Notes: generated from the letters alone by a model not told the origin. A DNA stretch of 64,000 nt from Oscillatoriophycideae cyanobacterium NC_groundwater_1537_Pr4_S-0.65um_50_18 (GCA_016208305.1 JACQYI010000008.1:1-64000), one strand, 5' to 3'; shown: positions 1-8,777, counted from the stretch's first letter. Translations and numbers: made by a program.

Positions 1-302
1 CCGAATAATTGACCATACAGTTGGGTAGAGTGTGTCATGGTGAATTACTGAGGTGTGGTAACTCCAGCTTCTCATGTCTCTCTACCCTTCTCTATCGACC
101 ACTGCTATTGGCTTTCACCCACTTCTGTCAGGCAGCCAGGAGGTGTAGTTTCCTAACGTTGCTGGCTGTTTAATTCTTTATTAAGAATAAATAGATGGCC
201 TTGGCTTTTCATTGACAATTACTGTCAGGAAATGAACCGATCGCACCATTTTGAGCAAAAGCGATCTGGTTTGACGTATTGCTTTACGATTGCAGTTGGA
301 GT
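1..302. other. Intergenic, no gene seen
   Basis: No convincing reading frame is visible. A small inverted repeat (ATTCTT, 4-nt spacer, AAGAAT) lies at 173-188 and a short TGACA...TGTCA inverted repeat near 213-227, upstream of the AraC-type gene. Either could be a regulatory site, but nothing else supports it. Confidence 0.5.
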
Positions 303-1316
303 ATGCGCGAAAAAACAGTTGCTATTTATATGACCCGCCCTGTGATTCAGTTTGTGGCGCAGCAGGGGGTTGATCTTGAAACACTCTATACTGCTGTTGG
401 GTTTAATCCTGAATTACTGAAAATGCCGGATACAGCCATCTCGCGATCGTTGCACTATGCGATCTGGCGCGAAGCCATTAGGCAAACGGGGGACGACAAT
501 CTCGCCTTACATCTGGGAGAAGTTTTTAGTTTAAGTCACTATGGCATCGTTGGATATGTGTTGCTAAACTGCCAAACTTTAAACGAAGTCTTTGAAAAGT
601 TTTGCAAATATACGTGCTTGTTTTGCCAGGAGATGCTCACGCAACTTACTATATCGGATGGAATGGCGTTTTTTGAATGTAATAGCATTCCTGGATGTAA
701 GCCAGATGACGATTTGCTGGAAACGGCTCGCTACGATACAGAATGCACGTTTGCTTCGTCATTATCTACTATTAAAGCACTCACCGGAAAAGTACTTCGC
801 CCGGTCGCCGTATGGTTTCGTCATCAGCTACCTGCCGACTTATCAGAATATAATCGCATTTTTCAATGTGATGTGAAATTTTCCATGCCCGTGAATCGAT
901 TGATCTTTGATGCCAATTGTTTAGAGTGGCTGGTGTTATCGAATAATGCGAATCTTCTCTCCTTCTTTGAAGAACGGGCTGAAGTCATTTTAGATCAATT
1001 AAGTGGCGACGATCTATGTACCGCTAAAGTGACTCTAGCCATTGTGCAAAGACTGAAGGGGGAACTGCCGACTGTGAATGCTATCGCCTCTGATTTAGCG
1101 ATGAGTACCCGCCAGTTGCAACGCGCATTAAAAGTAGAAGGCACGTCTTTTCAAAAGTTGTTGGATCAAACACGGCAAGATCTAGCATTGCAATATCTCA
1201 AAGATCCAACCATTTCCATTCATAGTATTGCCTTCTTGTTAGGCTTTTCAGAACCCAGTGCTTTTAATCGCGCCTTCAAACGCTGGACGGGAAAAACACC
1301 CGGTGATTACCGTTAA
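303..1316 (+). CDS. AraC-family transcriptional regulator
   Basis: A 337-residue DNA-binding regulator. The N-terminal ~200 residues resemble the arabinose-binding-like domain of OruR/ArgR-type AraC proteins (opens with TRPVIQFVAQQG). The last ~90 residues hold the two AraC helix-turn-helices: the first around AIASDLAMSTRQLQRAL, the second around IAFLLGFSEPSAFNRAFKRW, ending with the typical TGKTPGDYR tail. The frame is open from a TTG at 279. I prefer ATG 303, although its GGAG is only about 2 nt away. ATG 330 is a third option. In the family such proteins respond to a small effector and activate metabolic or virulence genes. No target is obvious, because the downstream neighbour is a transposon. 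Confidence 0.9.
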   Translation: MREKTVAIYMTRPVIQFVAQQGVDLETLYTAVGFNPELLKMPDTAISRSLHYAIWREAIRQTGDDNLALHLGEVFSLSHYGIVGYVLLNCQTLNEVFEKFCKYTCLFCQEMLTQLTISDGMAFFECNSIPGCKPDDDLLETARYDTECTFASSLSTIKALTGKVLRPVAVWFRHQLPADLSEYNRIFQCDVKFSMPVNRLIFDANCLEWLVLSNNANLLSFFEERAEVILDQLSGDDLCTAKVTLAIVQRLKGELPTVNAIASDLAMSTRQLQRALKVEGTSFQKLLDQTRQDLALQYLKDPTISIHSIAFLLGFSEPSAFNRAFKRWTGKTPGDYR

Positions 1317-1817
1317 TTTTATAAATTTGTAATTTTCCGAGTTACGTTGCGCATCTGCCTTCCTTCTTCAAATGGCTTCAGTTCTGGATAAGTTTTCATC
1401 ATGAGGCTGATGCGTTGGATCAGGGGCTTCTTCCGTAGTTTCACGTACTTCCCTAACAAAATTTGCATAGGAAATTAATAATCCCAAAAGCTCTACTGGA
1501 TGAAGGTTTCAAGCGTCGGCGGCACTAAAAAACACTTATCCTGATTACACCCCTAAAAGTCCTACTCTGTAACTTCCATCGGCAGACAAGCTCAGGCCGT
1601 TAAGCCTTGCTAAAGATGAAGCAGTTTACACCAGAAGCTTTGTGGCTTCTAAAGTACCAAAAGCTTTATAGAGATGGGAGGTTTCAGGAACCCGCAAAAC
1701 CCTAAGCCTTCGGCAGGCTTCGCCAACGTGCTATAGCCGTGGGATGTAGCTAGGGTACCTGCGGGGCTGAATCAGCCACAGAGTCAATTCTTATGTGGGA
1801 TATGTTAACATAAGAGA
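1317..1817. other. Intergenic / probable 5' flank of the TnpB element
   Basis: About 500 bp without a solid gene. Short hairpins occur at 1633-1650 (AGAAGC...GCTTCT) and around 1703-1720 (AAGCC...GGCTT, in a GGCAGGCTTCGCC-type cyanobacterial repeat). These may belong to the left end of the TnpB element, but I could not fix a left boundary. A minus-strand 49-codon frame at 1319-1468 begins MQILLGKYVKLRKKP. I cannot assign it, and it may be a relic or chance. Confidence 0.45.
1801..1812. promoter_or_regulatory. Perfect 12-bp palindrome before tnpB
   Basis: TATGTTAACATA is a perfect palindrome ending 5 nt before the tnpB start codon, where a ribosome-binding site would be expected. No good Shine-Dalgarno is present. 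The position suggests transcriptional or translational damping of the transposon gene, but this is inference. Confidence 0.35.
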
Positions 1818-3008
1818 ATGATTGTACTAGAGTTCAAAGCCTACGGAAAAGCCAGCCAGTTCAGCGCCATTGACGAGGCACTGAGAACCGTTCAGTTCAT
1901 TCGCAACAAAGCTCTCAGGTTTTGGATAGATGGATTGGGTAAAACTCAATACGACCTCAATAAATATTGCGCTGTACTCGCCAAAGAGTTTTCGTTTGTC
2001 GATGAACTCAATAGCATGGCAAGACAAGCCAGCGCTGAACGAGCATGGTCAGCTATTAGTCGATTCTACGAGAACTGCAAAAAGCAGATTCCAGGAATGA
2101 AAAGCTATCCCCAATTCCAGAAGGGTAACCGCTCAGTTGAGTACAAAACTTCTGGTTGGAAACTGGCCGACGATCGCAAAACAATCACGCTCACAGACAA
2201 GAAAAACATTGGCAAACTCAAGCTCAAAGGCACCCGTGATCTGCACTTCTATCAACCTGACCAAATCAAACGAATCAGGCTGGTGAAACGAGCAGATGGG
2301 TACTATGTACAGTTCTGCGTTCAGGTAGGCCGCCTTGAGGTGATTGAGCCGTCAGGCAAGGCTATTGGGTTAGACGTTGGACTTAACGATTTCTATACCG
2401 ATAGCAATAATCAAACGGTTGATAATCCTCGATTTCTCCGCAAGGGGGCAAGACGGTTAAGACAGGCTCAACGTCGCATCTCAAAGCGCGTCAAAGGGTC
2501 TAAAAACAGGGCAAAAGCCAGAGTGATCTTAGGCAAGCGCCATCTCAAGATAAGTAGGCAGCGTAAAGACCATGCCATTAAGCTGGCAAGGTGCGTCATC
2601 TCATCTAACGATGTAGTCGCCTATGAAGACTTGAGAATCAAAAACATGGTGAAGAATCACTGTCTAGCTAAGTCCATTAACGATGCATCCTGGTATCAGT
2701 TTCGTTGCTGGCTGGAATACTTTGGCAAGGTGTTTGGCAAGATCACTATTGCTGTTCCTGCCGCTGGTACAAGCCAAGAATGCTCTCAATGCGGCACTGT
2801 GGTCAAAAAGTCTCTCTCAACTCGCACCCATGTTTGCCAGTGCGGATGTGTTCTAGACCGTGACCATAATGCTGCGAGAAACATCCTGAGTCGAGGATTG
2901 GGTACGGTAGGGCATACCGGAACCTTCATGCGAGACATGAGCAACGCTTTAGGAGAATCAACCTCTACTTTGGTTGGAGCAATCCTGCCAGAGCAAGTTG
3001 GCTCGTAG
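1818..3008 (+). CDS. tnpB: TnpB, RNA-guided nuclease of IS200/IS605-type element
   Basis: A 396-residue OrfB/TnpB protein, full length for the family. The N-terminal helix-turn-helix/wedge region is followed by a split RuvC nuclease. Asp sits in GLDVGLNDF (about residue 185), Glu in YEDLRIKNM (about 270) and Asp in LDRDHNAARN (about 350), so the DED triad looks intact. A C-terminal zinc ribbon is formed by CSQCG and CQCG pairs. In characterised relatives TnpB uses an omega RNA made from the element's right end to cut DNA matching the flank next to a transposon-associated motif. No TnpA transposase is adjacent, so this is an IS1341-like solitary TnpB. The frame shows no sign of decay. Confidence 0.93.
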   Translation: MIVLEFKAYGKASQFSAIDEALRTVQFIRNKALRFWIDGLGKTQYDLNKYCAVLAKEFSFVDELNSMARQASAERAWSAISRFYENCKKQIPGMKSYPQFQKGNRSVEYKTSGWKLADDRKTITLTDKKNIGKLKLKGTRDLHFYQPDQIKRIRLVKRADGYYVQFCVQVGRLEVIEPSGKAIGLDVGLNDFYTDSNNQTVDNPRFLRKGARRLRQAQRRISKRVKGSKNRAKARVILGKRHLKISRQRKDHAIKLARCVISSNDVVAYEDLRIKNMVKNHCLAKSINDASWYQFRCWLEYFGKVFGKITIAVPAAGTSQECSQCGTVVKKSLSTRTHVCQCGCVLDRDHNAARNILSRGLGTVGHTGTFMRDMSNALGESTSTLVGAILPEQVGS

Positions 3009-3047
3009 ATTAAAGAATTCCACTGGCTTCAGCTGTGGGAGTGTCAA
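2880..3047 (+). ncRNA. Putative omega RNA region and right end of TnpB element
   Basis: Just after the tnpB stop an imperfect hairpin (CCAC, one bulged T, GGC, TTCA loop, GCT, GTGG; 3020-3038) is followed by GAGTGTCAA ending at 3047. This matches the right-end layout of cyanobacterial IS605-type elements as I know it. By analogy the omega RNA would cover the 3' end of tnpB to about 3047 and its guide would begin at 3048. The 5' limit is arbitrary, and only the hairpin and terminal motif are seen directly. Confidence 0.4.
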
Positions 3048-3088
3048 ATGATAGAAGTTTCAAGAAAATCGAGAGGAAGACAATCGCA

Positions 3089-3367
3089 ATGAGTGAATTT
3101 GAAGTACCCAAAACCTCATGTCCGTGGTGTGGTCACGAAATGACTCATGCCGGAGATCCTTTTGGGATGAATGCTCCGAAGCCTGGAGACATCTCAATTT
3201 GTGCCGAATGTGCCGGGTTTTTACAGCTTGGTACAGATTTGAGCGTGAACAAGCTGGAGCCAAGCACTGAGGTTTATCTCATGAAGAATCAGCCGGAAGC
3301 CTATGCAAACTTGTTGCATCTCCAATCAGTCATTTTGGAGAGGGTTGAAGGCGATCGCACATCCTAA
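3089..3367 (+). CDS. Small zinc-ribbon protein, unknown function
   Basis: A 92-residue protein with two Cys pairs, CPWC near the N-terminus and CAEC about 30 residues later, as in a zinc ribbon. I do not recognise a named family. The frame is open from a GTG/ATG-like start at 3035, inside the right-end hairpin of the TnpB element. ATG 3089 is chosen because a GAGAGGAAG ribosome-binding site precedes it at a proper distance. It sits immediately beyond the transposon end, so its original promoter region may have been displaced by the insertion. Confidence 0.65.
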   Translation: MSEFEVPKTSCPWCGHEMTHAGDPFGMNAPKPGDISICAECAGFLQLGTDLSVNKLEPSTEVYLMKNQPEAYANLLHLQSVILERVEGDRTS

Positions 3368-3395
3368 CCTACGACCCCAAACGCCATGCCCTGAA

Positions 3396-3448
3396 AACCC
3401 CGCGCCCACAGTGCAAAAAGCGCTATTAGAGACAATCTACGCGGGGTT
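3396..3448 (+). terminator. Weak terminator-like inverted repeat
   Basis: AACCCCGCG and CGCGGGGTT form a perfect 9-bp stem around a 35-nt loop, 29 bp after the zinc-ribbon stop. There is no clear T-run, so termination is only a guess. Confidence 0.3.
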
Positions 3449-3468
3449 ATGAAAGGCAGCCAGGGGAG

Positions 3469-3500
3469 TAGCTCATAAAAATGCTAGCTCATAAAAATGC
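3469..3500. repeat. Tandem 2 x 16-bp direct repeat
   Basis: TAGCTCATAAAAATGC occurs twice back to back (3469-3484 and 3485-3500). It lies in the 319-bp gap between the zinc-ribbon and Rieske genes, which shows no other gene. Confidence 0.9.
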
Positions 3501-3686
3501 TAGAACCATTGGGACTTGCTGGAAATTCACCAAAGAAATTCTGATGGGGAACTCTACGCTAACGTCTTGAGTCAGAAAAGAGAGGCTGCAAAAAGACCTA
3601 GAGTATCCGATTGGAGAAAAACAAGGCGGAGAAAAGAAAGTTTGAAAGTTTTGAGATGTTCCTACGTGAGCAGGAGATATTAATCG

Positions 3687-4145
3687 ATGAATCGTCGTGA
3701 ATTTATTAATTGGGTTGGCGTGGGCGGAATTATGACCTCCTTACCCATTGCGATCGCAGCTTGTGCGCCCAAAACGCTGGAATCCTCAGCGCCTTCTGAA
3801 GGTTCAACGCCTTCAGTGTCTCCCCGTACTGATGGATTTCAAGCTATAGGCACCACAGTAGATATAGACAAAACGGGGCAAATCCTCAATGAGAATTTTT
3901 CTGCTGGTAAATTATTGGTTATTCGAGATCCCATTAATCCAGCTCAAGTGATTGCAGTTAACCCCACCTGCCCACATGCTGGCTGCACGGTGGCATGGCA
4001 AAAAAATCAGGACTCTTTTGTCTGCCCTTGCCACAATTCTAAATTTGCCAGTAATGGTACGGTGCAGGAAGGTCCGGCTAAGCAACCTCTTTCCACTTAC
4101 ACAGCCAAGATTGAAAATAATCTAATTTTAGTGAAAGCCAGCTAG
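3687..4145 (+). CDS. Rieske [2Fe-2S] lipoprotein, ubiquinol-cytochrome c reductase-like
   Basis: A 152-residue exported iron-sulfur protein. The N-terminus carries a twin-arginine-type motif (NRREFINW), a hydrophobic stretch and a lipobox ending at Cys26 (AIAAC), suggesting a folded cofactor-bearing lipoprotein. A Ser/Pro-rich linker follows. The C-terminal Rieske fold has both ligand loops, CPHAGC near residues 95-100 and CPCH near 112-115, giving two Cys and two His for the cluster. It is shorter than the PetC of the b6f complex and has no classical PetC anchor. An auxiliary electron carrier in the periplasm or thylakoid lumen is more likely. Neither neighbour indicates the partner. Confidence 0.88.
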   Translation: MNRREFINWVGVGGIMTSLPIAIAACAPKTLESSAPSEGSTPSVSPRTDGFQAIGTTVDIDKTGQILNENFSAGKLLVIRDPINPAQVIAVNPTCPHAGCTVAWQKNQDSFVCPCHNSKFASNGTVQEGPAKQPLSTYTAKIENNLILVKAS

Positions 4146-4517
4146 GTAATGTTTTACATCTGTTGATGATACTCATTACACGGCTAAACCAAACTCGTGA
4201 CGGTTGATATATAATCCAATCCCAACATCGGGCATCATTTCAGATTTAGAGGAGCAGATCGTTTTACGTGCCAGTCGCTTGATTCATGTTCTCAATTGGT
4301 TCTAATAACTGTTTGAGCTTCAGAAACATGTCGTCACTGTGGTCTGCTAAAACCTCTAAGTTTATTGACTAGCTGAAACTACCAATGTCTTACATCATCA
4401 CCAGATGTAAGACACTATCCAAAGGCTGATGCTGGACATTCAAAAAACATAACTCTCTTGGGGCAAACTCCAAAATTTCTTTGCTAGGCTAGAGCAAGCG
4501 TACTTAAAGTAAGGGTT
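4146..4517. other. Intergenic region upstream of photolyase gene
   Basis: About 370 bp without a recognisable gene. The only strong structure is the perfect inverted repeat at 4386-4414, listed separately. Confidence 0.5.
4386..4414. promoter_or_regulatory. Perfect 11-bp inverted repeat upstream of photolyase gene
   Basis: TGTCTTACATC and GATGTAAGACA are exact inverse complements with a 7-nt spacer, about 105 bp before the GTG start of the photolyase gene. No T-run follows, so an operator is at least as likely as a terminator. The cognate regulator is unknown. Confidence 0.45.
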
Positions 4518-6158
4518 GTGAGCAACTGCACCATTGTTTGGTTCCGCCGTGACCTCCGCATCTCGGATCATGCCCCCCTAGAGCGAGCGGCTCGGAGAGG
4601 CGCTGTTGTTCCCGTATTTATCCTTGATCCTGCCCTATTGCATCATCCTGAAACCGCTCCCGCTCGCGTAGCCTTCATGTTGAAGTCCCTGCGATCGCTA
4701 GATGCTGACTTGCAGGAGCGTGGAGGACGATTGATCTTGCGCTTGGGCGATCCGCTCACCGTCTTGCCGCAGCTGATTCGGGAGACAAAGGCCGATGGCA
4801 TCTATGCTCACATTGACTTTGAGCGCCTGTATGGTCGGGTTCGAGATGCGCGACTCAATCGCATTCTCACCGAGCAAGATCTGAAGATCCGCTGGTTTGA
4901 GCCAGCCGGGACTACGCCTGACCTCATGACCACGAGACAGTATGGTCAACTGTGGTACGACCAGATGAGAGAGGCGATCGTCCCTACTCCCCAGCGGATT
5001 GAAGTCCCGCCAGAGGTGTCCAGTGCGTCGTTGCCCACCCTGGCCGATCTCAATCTCCTCGATGACGGCAAGCCTCTGCCTCCGGTAGGAACGCAGGCAG
5101 CTTACCAACTGCTCGATCGCTTCTTGGAGGAGAAAACGCAGCGCTACTATTGGCAGTTGTCCTACCCCAGTGCGGCTGCGACGAGTGGATTGAGTCCTCA
5201 TATCAAGTTCGGGGTCATCTCTTTGCGACAGTGCTATCACGCCGCCCAAACCCTCAAGACCGTTCCTGATGAGCGAGTTCAGCGCAGCCGGAAGCAGTTT
5301 ACCGCTCGCCTGAAATGGAACAGTGGGTTTGCCCAACGCTTTCGCTACCTGCCGCAACTGGAAGTGCGATCGCTGTTTGGTCACTTCGATGAAGAAGGGT
5401 TCGAGTTCGATGAAGAGCTGTACCAAGCCTGGCAACAGGGGCAGACCGGATTTCCGATTATTGATGCCGCCGCTCGGTGTTTAATGGCAACCGGAGGGTG
5501 GCAGACCTTTAACTTTCGCACTCGCGCCTGTTATGCCAGCTTCTTGAGTAACCTGTTGGGGATGGACTGGCGCTATGGAGCGCTGCACTTCATGCAGCAT
5601 CTGATTGATGGAGATTGCCCGATCGACCATTATCAGTGGGCGATGCAAGCCGGAATTACAGCCGCAATTGACAAGTCCTGGACGCGCATCTATAACCCAG
5701 GGCAAGCCGCAGTCGATCGGTTTGACCCGCAAGGAGCGTTTATTAAACGCTGGGTGCCTGAACTGCGTCACCTCTCGCCACAACAGCTAGGAACTCCCCC
5801 GGCAGTCAAGGGGTATCCGGCACCAATTCTCGACTATAAGCAAGCCAGAGCAAAACGAGTGCAGCAGCTTGAGCAGCAACGACAGCAGATCATTCAACCG
5901 GGCAACATTGTGCCTTACCTTGCGCCTTTGCCAGAGAGCTTCCTGCCGTTTGGCAGCGATCGGGTTGAGTGTGAGGTGAGTTGGGCCAGACTCGACGATC
6001 GCGCTTTGTTTCCCACGGCGATCGATCTAGCTGAACTGGACGAGGAGCAAGCACAAATGTTGCGAACTTGGTTTTTGGGGCCTACTCGTCCTGCCAAAAC
6101 CTCAAATGCGCGAAAGTCCCCTGCCAAGAGTCAAGAGGAACAGCTCACTCTCTTGTGA
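4518..6158 (+). CDS. Cryptochrome/photolyase-family flavoprotein
   Basis: A 546-residue protein read from a GTG start. The N-terminal alpha/beta antenna domain opens with IVWFRRDLRISDH. The C-terminal FAD-binding domain contains GFPIIDAAARCL, WRYGALHFMQHLIDGDCP and the flavin/substrate block WTRIYNPGQ followed by FIKRWVPEL. Family members use blue light to split pyrimidine dimers or act as photoreceptors. In the segment aligned by eye with the NNGGWQW region of E. coli photolyase, this protein reads PIDHYQW. The flavin-contacting Asn and the proximal electron-transfer Trp therefore appear substituted. It may belong to a divergent branch rather than the classical CPD class I group. It converges on the minus-strand HEAT gene, 31 bp apart. 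Confidence 0.88.
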   Translation: MSNCTIVWFRRDLRISDHAPLERAARRGAVVPVFILDPALLHHPETAPARVAFMLKSLRSLDADLQERGGRLILRLGDPLTVLPQLIRETKADGIYAHIDFERLYGRVRDARLNRILTEQDLKIRWFEPAGTTPDLMTTRQYGQLWYDQMREAIVPTPQRIEVPPEVSSASLPTLADLNLLDDGKPLPPVGTQAAYQLLDRFLEEKTQRYYWQLSYPSAAATSGLSPHIKFGVISLRQCYHAAQTLKTVPDERVQRSRKQFTARLKWNSGFAQRFRYLPQLEVRSLFGHFDEEGFEFDEELYQAWQQGQTGFPIIDAAARCLMATGGWQTFNFRTRACYASFLSNLLGMDWRYGALHFMQHLIDGDCPIDHYQWAMQAGITAAIDKSWTRIYNPGQAAVDRFDPQGAFIKRWVPELRHLSPQQLGTPPAVKGYPAPILDYKQARAKRVQQLEQQRQQIIQPGNIVPYLAPLPESFLPFGSDRVECEVSWARLDDRALFPTAIDLAELDEEQAQMLRTWFLGPTRPAKTSNARKSPAKSQEEQLTLL

Positions 6159-6189
6159 CAAGTGCAAGCGATCGGATGATTGAAGGGGT

Positions 6190-7587
6190 TCATTCTAATG
6201 TCTGACGACACGCCGCTTTTGCCATCAGCAGTGCTTTCCGCGCTTCTGGATCATGCTCATGTTCAAGCAACCCATCCAGAGCCTCCTCACCCGCATGAGC
6301 TGCCCAAACACCCAGCGCTTTTGCTGCCGCCGTCCGTACGTTTGCTGACGCATCATTCAGCAAGGTAAGAAGTTGGCGCAGCAATTCAACGAGCGAATTT
6401 TCTGTCCCATCCTGAAGGCTCTTTTGTAGGTATTTGGCTTGGTAATCGATCGTCTGCTTCGAGGCTGAGATGGCAGCAATCTGCACCTTTTCGTCGGGGT
6501 CGTTGAGGAGCCGCTGCTTTAAATCGAAGCTTCCGAGAGGGCTGAAATACGTTGGATTGGTGGGGGTATCGGCAGTTTCCAGGGCAAAGATCCGCAGTTG
6601 AGGGTCGGCTGAATTGGCAAGGGCATTGAGGATAGGACGGCTGTTTTCCCTCATCTGGAGGAGCAGCTGTTTGGATCGACCGTTCCGGATGCGATCGGGA
6701 TCAGAAAGTGCCTCTACGCAGCAGTCAATTTCTGCACCAAAGGGGCCATCGGGTCTGAAGATGCTGTTCAGTTGATCGGCTGCATCCGAGGCATAGGAGC
6801 GCATATAGTTAGACATCTCGCCCTGGTAGAGATATTCTTCCTCGCAGTCAAGCGCGTCCTTAAGGTAAGAACGGATCCGAGCAAGGTTTACCTCGTCCAA
6901 ACTTCGTTTTCTCCGTTGCTCCTCGCGAAACTCCTGACCCAGTGCTTGTCGAACGGTGCTCACGCGCAAGGCTCCTCTGGTGCTATCTCCATACAGTGCA
7001 TAGAAGCTTCTGGTGGTCGGCACCAGATCTGTTAACCGCTTGCCATACTTTTGTTTGAGGATGGCGGCAATTTCCTCAAAGCGATCGTAAACTTCCCAAC
7101 CCGTTCTTTCCTGCCAGATAATTGAGCCTCGATGACGAATGATGCTATCGGCTTCAATCTGATCCCATTCTAGGTGCAGCATTTCGCCCTCCAAATCCGG
7201 CAGTTGACTGGGGGAAGAGAGCCGGACTGCTTCAGGTTTCTGCCCACCTTGCAGCGGGGAGCAAAATAGCTCGTGGGTTGTGGTAGCTGCCTGAATCGCC
7301 ATCTCGGCATCAAACAACTGTCGCGCCAAAATTTCAGACCACAGGGCGCGTCCGCCCTCGGCTTCGGTGGGGATGACATAACTCTCAGGTCGTTCATCCG
7401 TGAACAGATAGATTTCATCAGACTCCATCCAATCACCCGTTTTGAAGCAGACCTGGATGATCCGCTCCCATGCGATCGTCTTTTCCCAGGCGATGCCATT
7501 GGGCGGACACACCTGCAATGCGATCGCCCTGTCATCAAAGCCAACAAAATACCATTCACGTAAAGGGGCAGTTGGGGGTTCTTCCAT
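6190..7587 (-). CDS. HEAT-repeat protein, unknown function
   Basis: A 465-residue cytoplasmic protein without a signal peptide. The first ~100 residues form an unrecognised domain (REWYFVGFDDRAIALQV). A middle region follows, and the C-terminal ~170 residues contain helical repeats of HEAT/ARM type, such as DEKVQIAAISASKQT and ASANVRTAAAKALGVWAA. Such repeats normally make protein-protein scaffolds. It is the last of four closely spaced minus-strand genes (gaps of about 134, 24 and 30 bp), probably one transcript. No catalytic motif is visible. Confidence 0.75.
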   Translation of the reverse strand: MEEPPTAPLREWYFVGFDDRAIALQVCPPNGIAWEKTIAWERIIQVCFKTGDWMESDEIYLFTDERPESYVIPTEAEGGRALWSEILARQLFDAEMAIQAATTTHELFCSPLQGGQKPEAVRLSSPSQLPDLEGEMLHLEWDQIEADSIIRHRGSIIWQERTGWEVYDRFEEIAAILKQKYGKRLTDLVPTTRSFYALYGDSTRGALRVSTVRQALGQEFREEQRRKRSLDEVNLARIRSYLKDALDCEEEYLYQGEMSNYMRSYASDAADQLNSIFRPDGPFGAEIDCCVEALSDPDRIRNGRSKQLLLQMRENSRPILNALANSADPQLRIFALETADTPTNPTYFSPLGSFDLKQRLLNDPDEKVQIAAISASKQTIDYQAKYLQKSLQDGTENSLVELLRQLLTLLNDASANVRTAAAKALGVWAAHAGEEALDGLLEHEHDPEARKALLMAKAACRQTLE

Positions 7588-7617
7588 GACAACTCAAGCC
7601 TCGTTTTAACGTTAGAT

Positions 7618-8151
7618 TTAGCGCCGGATGAGCAATAGCAGCCAATGCCAGAGCCACCCGCATATCTCTGAGAGCGTTATTTCTTTGGGTGTTACCGCTG
7701 TACTTCGCTCTGTGCTTTGCCCTGTCCCTACAACATGCTGAAGATGCAGGTCTGTGGCAATACCAACTGGCACAGTTGCCGCAATGGGCAATGGGGAACG
7801 CCCACCCAGCAGCAGGTGATCAATCAGAAACATCAACAGTTTCTCATCGTAGCGATCGTCAACCCAGGTGTATTGGTTCGGGTCGCGATTGACCAAGGCT
7901 CGACTGATGACATACGTGGAGTCCTCTCTGGTAAGGCTCAATTGATAGATGCAATACCCCGTCCAACTGCGATGCACATAAAGAATATTGTCTTCCAGGA
8001 AAATGAACCACTTATGTTCCATCCGGTCTGGAATCAAGCCATCGCAGAGACGCTCATACTCCGGCTCAGTGAATTTCCGCTGGAGGGAAAGGATTGAGAA
8101 TTGGGCGGGCAAAGGCTGAAGATTCGACCAGGACTGGCGGGTGGCTAACAT
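7618..8151 (-). CDS. Uncharacterised protein (third of a four-gene run)
   Basis: A 177-residue protein that I cannot assign to a named family. A striking central block reads MEHKWFIFLEDNILYVHRSWTG and continues into a short beta-rich segment. My impression is that such blocks occur in proteins carried near toxin or ADP-ribosyl genes, but I cannot confirm it. The C-terminus ends in a Trp/Leu-rich stretch (WLWHWLLLL) that could be amphipathic or membrane-proximal. It lies 30 bp upstream of the HEAT gene and 24 bp downstream of its own upstream neighbour. Confidence 0.6.
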   Translation of the reverse strand: MLATRQSWSNLQPLPAQFSILSLQRKFTEPEYERLCDGLIPDRMEHKWFIFLEDNILYVHRSWTGYCIYQLSLTREDSTYVISRALVNRDPNQYTWVDDRYDEKLLMFLIDHLLLGGRSPLPIAATVPVGIATDLHLQHVVGTGQSTERSTAVTPKEITLSEICGWLWHWLLLLIRR

Positions 8152-8175
8152 TTGATTTGCCCTTCTATACTGTTG

Positions 8176-8643
8176 TTACTCCGGATGGACTGCTAACGAC
8201 TCCAGGGACGGCGCTTGACCCTGCACAATGGCTCGTACCGCCGCGATCTGCCAATCAACAGCCGCAACGCGATCGTCTTCAGGGGCTGCCCTGATCGCAT
8301 ATGCCGCTGCCGCGTCTAGTTCGCCCTCAAGCGCCCAGACCGGAGACAGGCAGTACTCAGGGTAATCGGAGTACCGCACGCCCCCATCCCAACACTCGCC
8401 CACCGCCCACATGTAAAGGTTGTGAGCCAACTCTGCTGTCGGGTTTTTCAACCACTTAGCCGCCTGATCGCAGCCGTACCTGTGACCATCATCGCTCTCT
8501 TCCGGTGGCAATCTCTGGCTCACGTAGTGGATCACCTGTCGCACCAAGGCTTGCCGAAGCTGGAGCTGCTGTTCTGCATTCAGGGTGGACACCCGTGGCT
8601 CTAACTGGCTCAGTTGAGGTATCTCGTGGAGTGGCTCGTTCAT
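8176..8643 (-). CDS. Uncharacterised soluble protein (second of a four-gene run)
   Basis: A 155-residue helical protein with no recognised catalytic motif. The frame is open back to 8778, but ATG 8643 starts the plausible protein (MNEPLHEIPQLSQ). The upstream extension is low-complexity. The sequence has a QLRQALVRQVIHYVSQRLPP helix and a Trp/Gly-rich middle (YMWAVGECWDGG). Its function is unknown. Context groups it with three other unassigned genes. Confidence 0.55.
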   Translation of the reverse strand: MNEPLHEIPQLSQLEPRVSTLNAEQQLQLRQALVRQVIHYVSQRLPPEESDDGHRYGCDQAAKWLKNPTAELAHNLYMWAVGECWDGGVRYSDYPEYCLSPVWALEGELDAAAAYAIRAAPEDDRVAAVDWQIAAVRAIVQGQAPSLESLAVHPE

Positions 8644-8777
8644 CGATCCTCCGTTTTGCTGCAACAGGGGTGGCTGGCAAGGCAGCAGTTCCGAAAAGCG
8701 GGTGTGCGCCACGCCACTGGATGAGTCAAGCGTACCTGTTGCGCGCCCTTCGCTGCAACCGAACTTGCGGTTGCTCA

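Noticed and set aside
1319-1468. 49-codon minus-strand frame downstream of the AraC gene
   Set aside because: Could be a relic, but too short and unmatched to call; mentioned only in the gap entry.
3469-3500. Tandem repeat considered as a CRISPR remnant
   Set aside because: Only two 16-bp units with no spacer between them and no cas genes in the window.
4698-5435. 245-codon minus-strand frame
   Set aside because: Lies wholly inside the photolyase-family gene in antisense, low-complexity composition, no recognisable domain.
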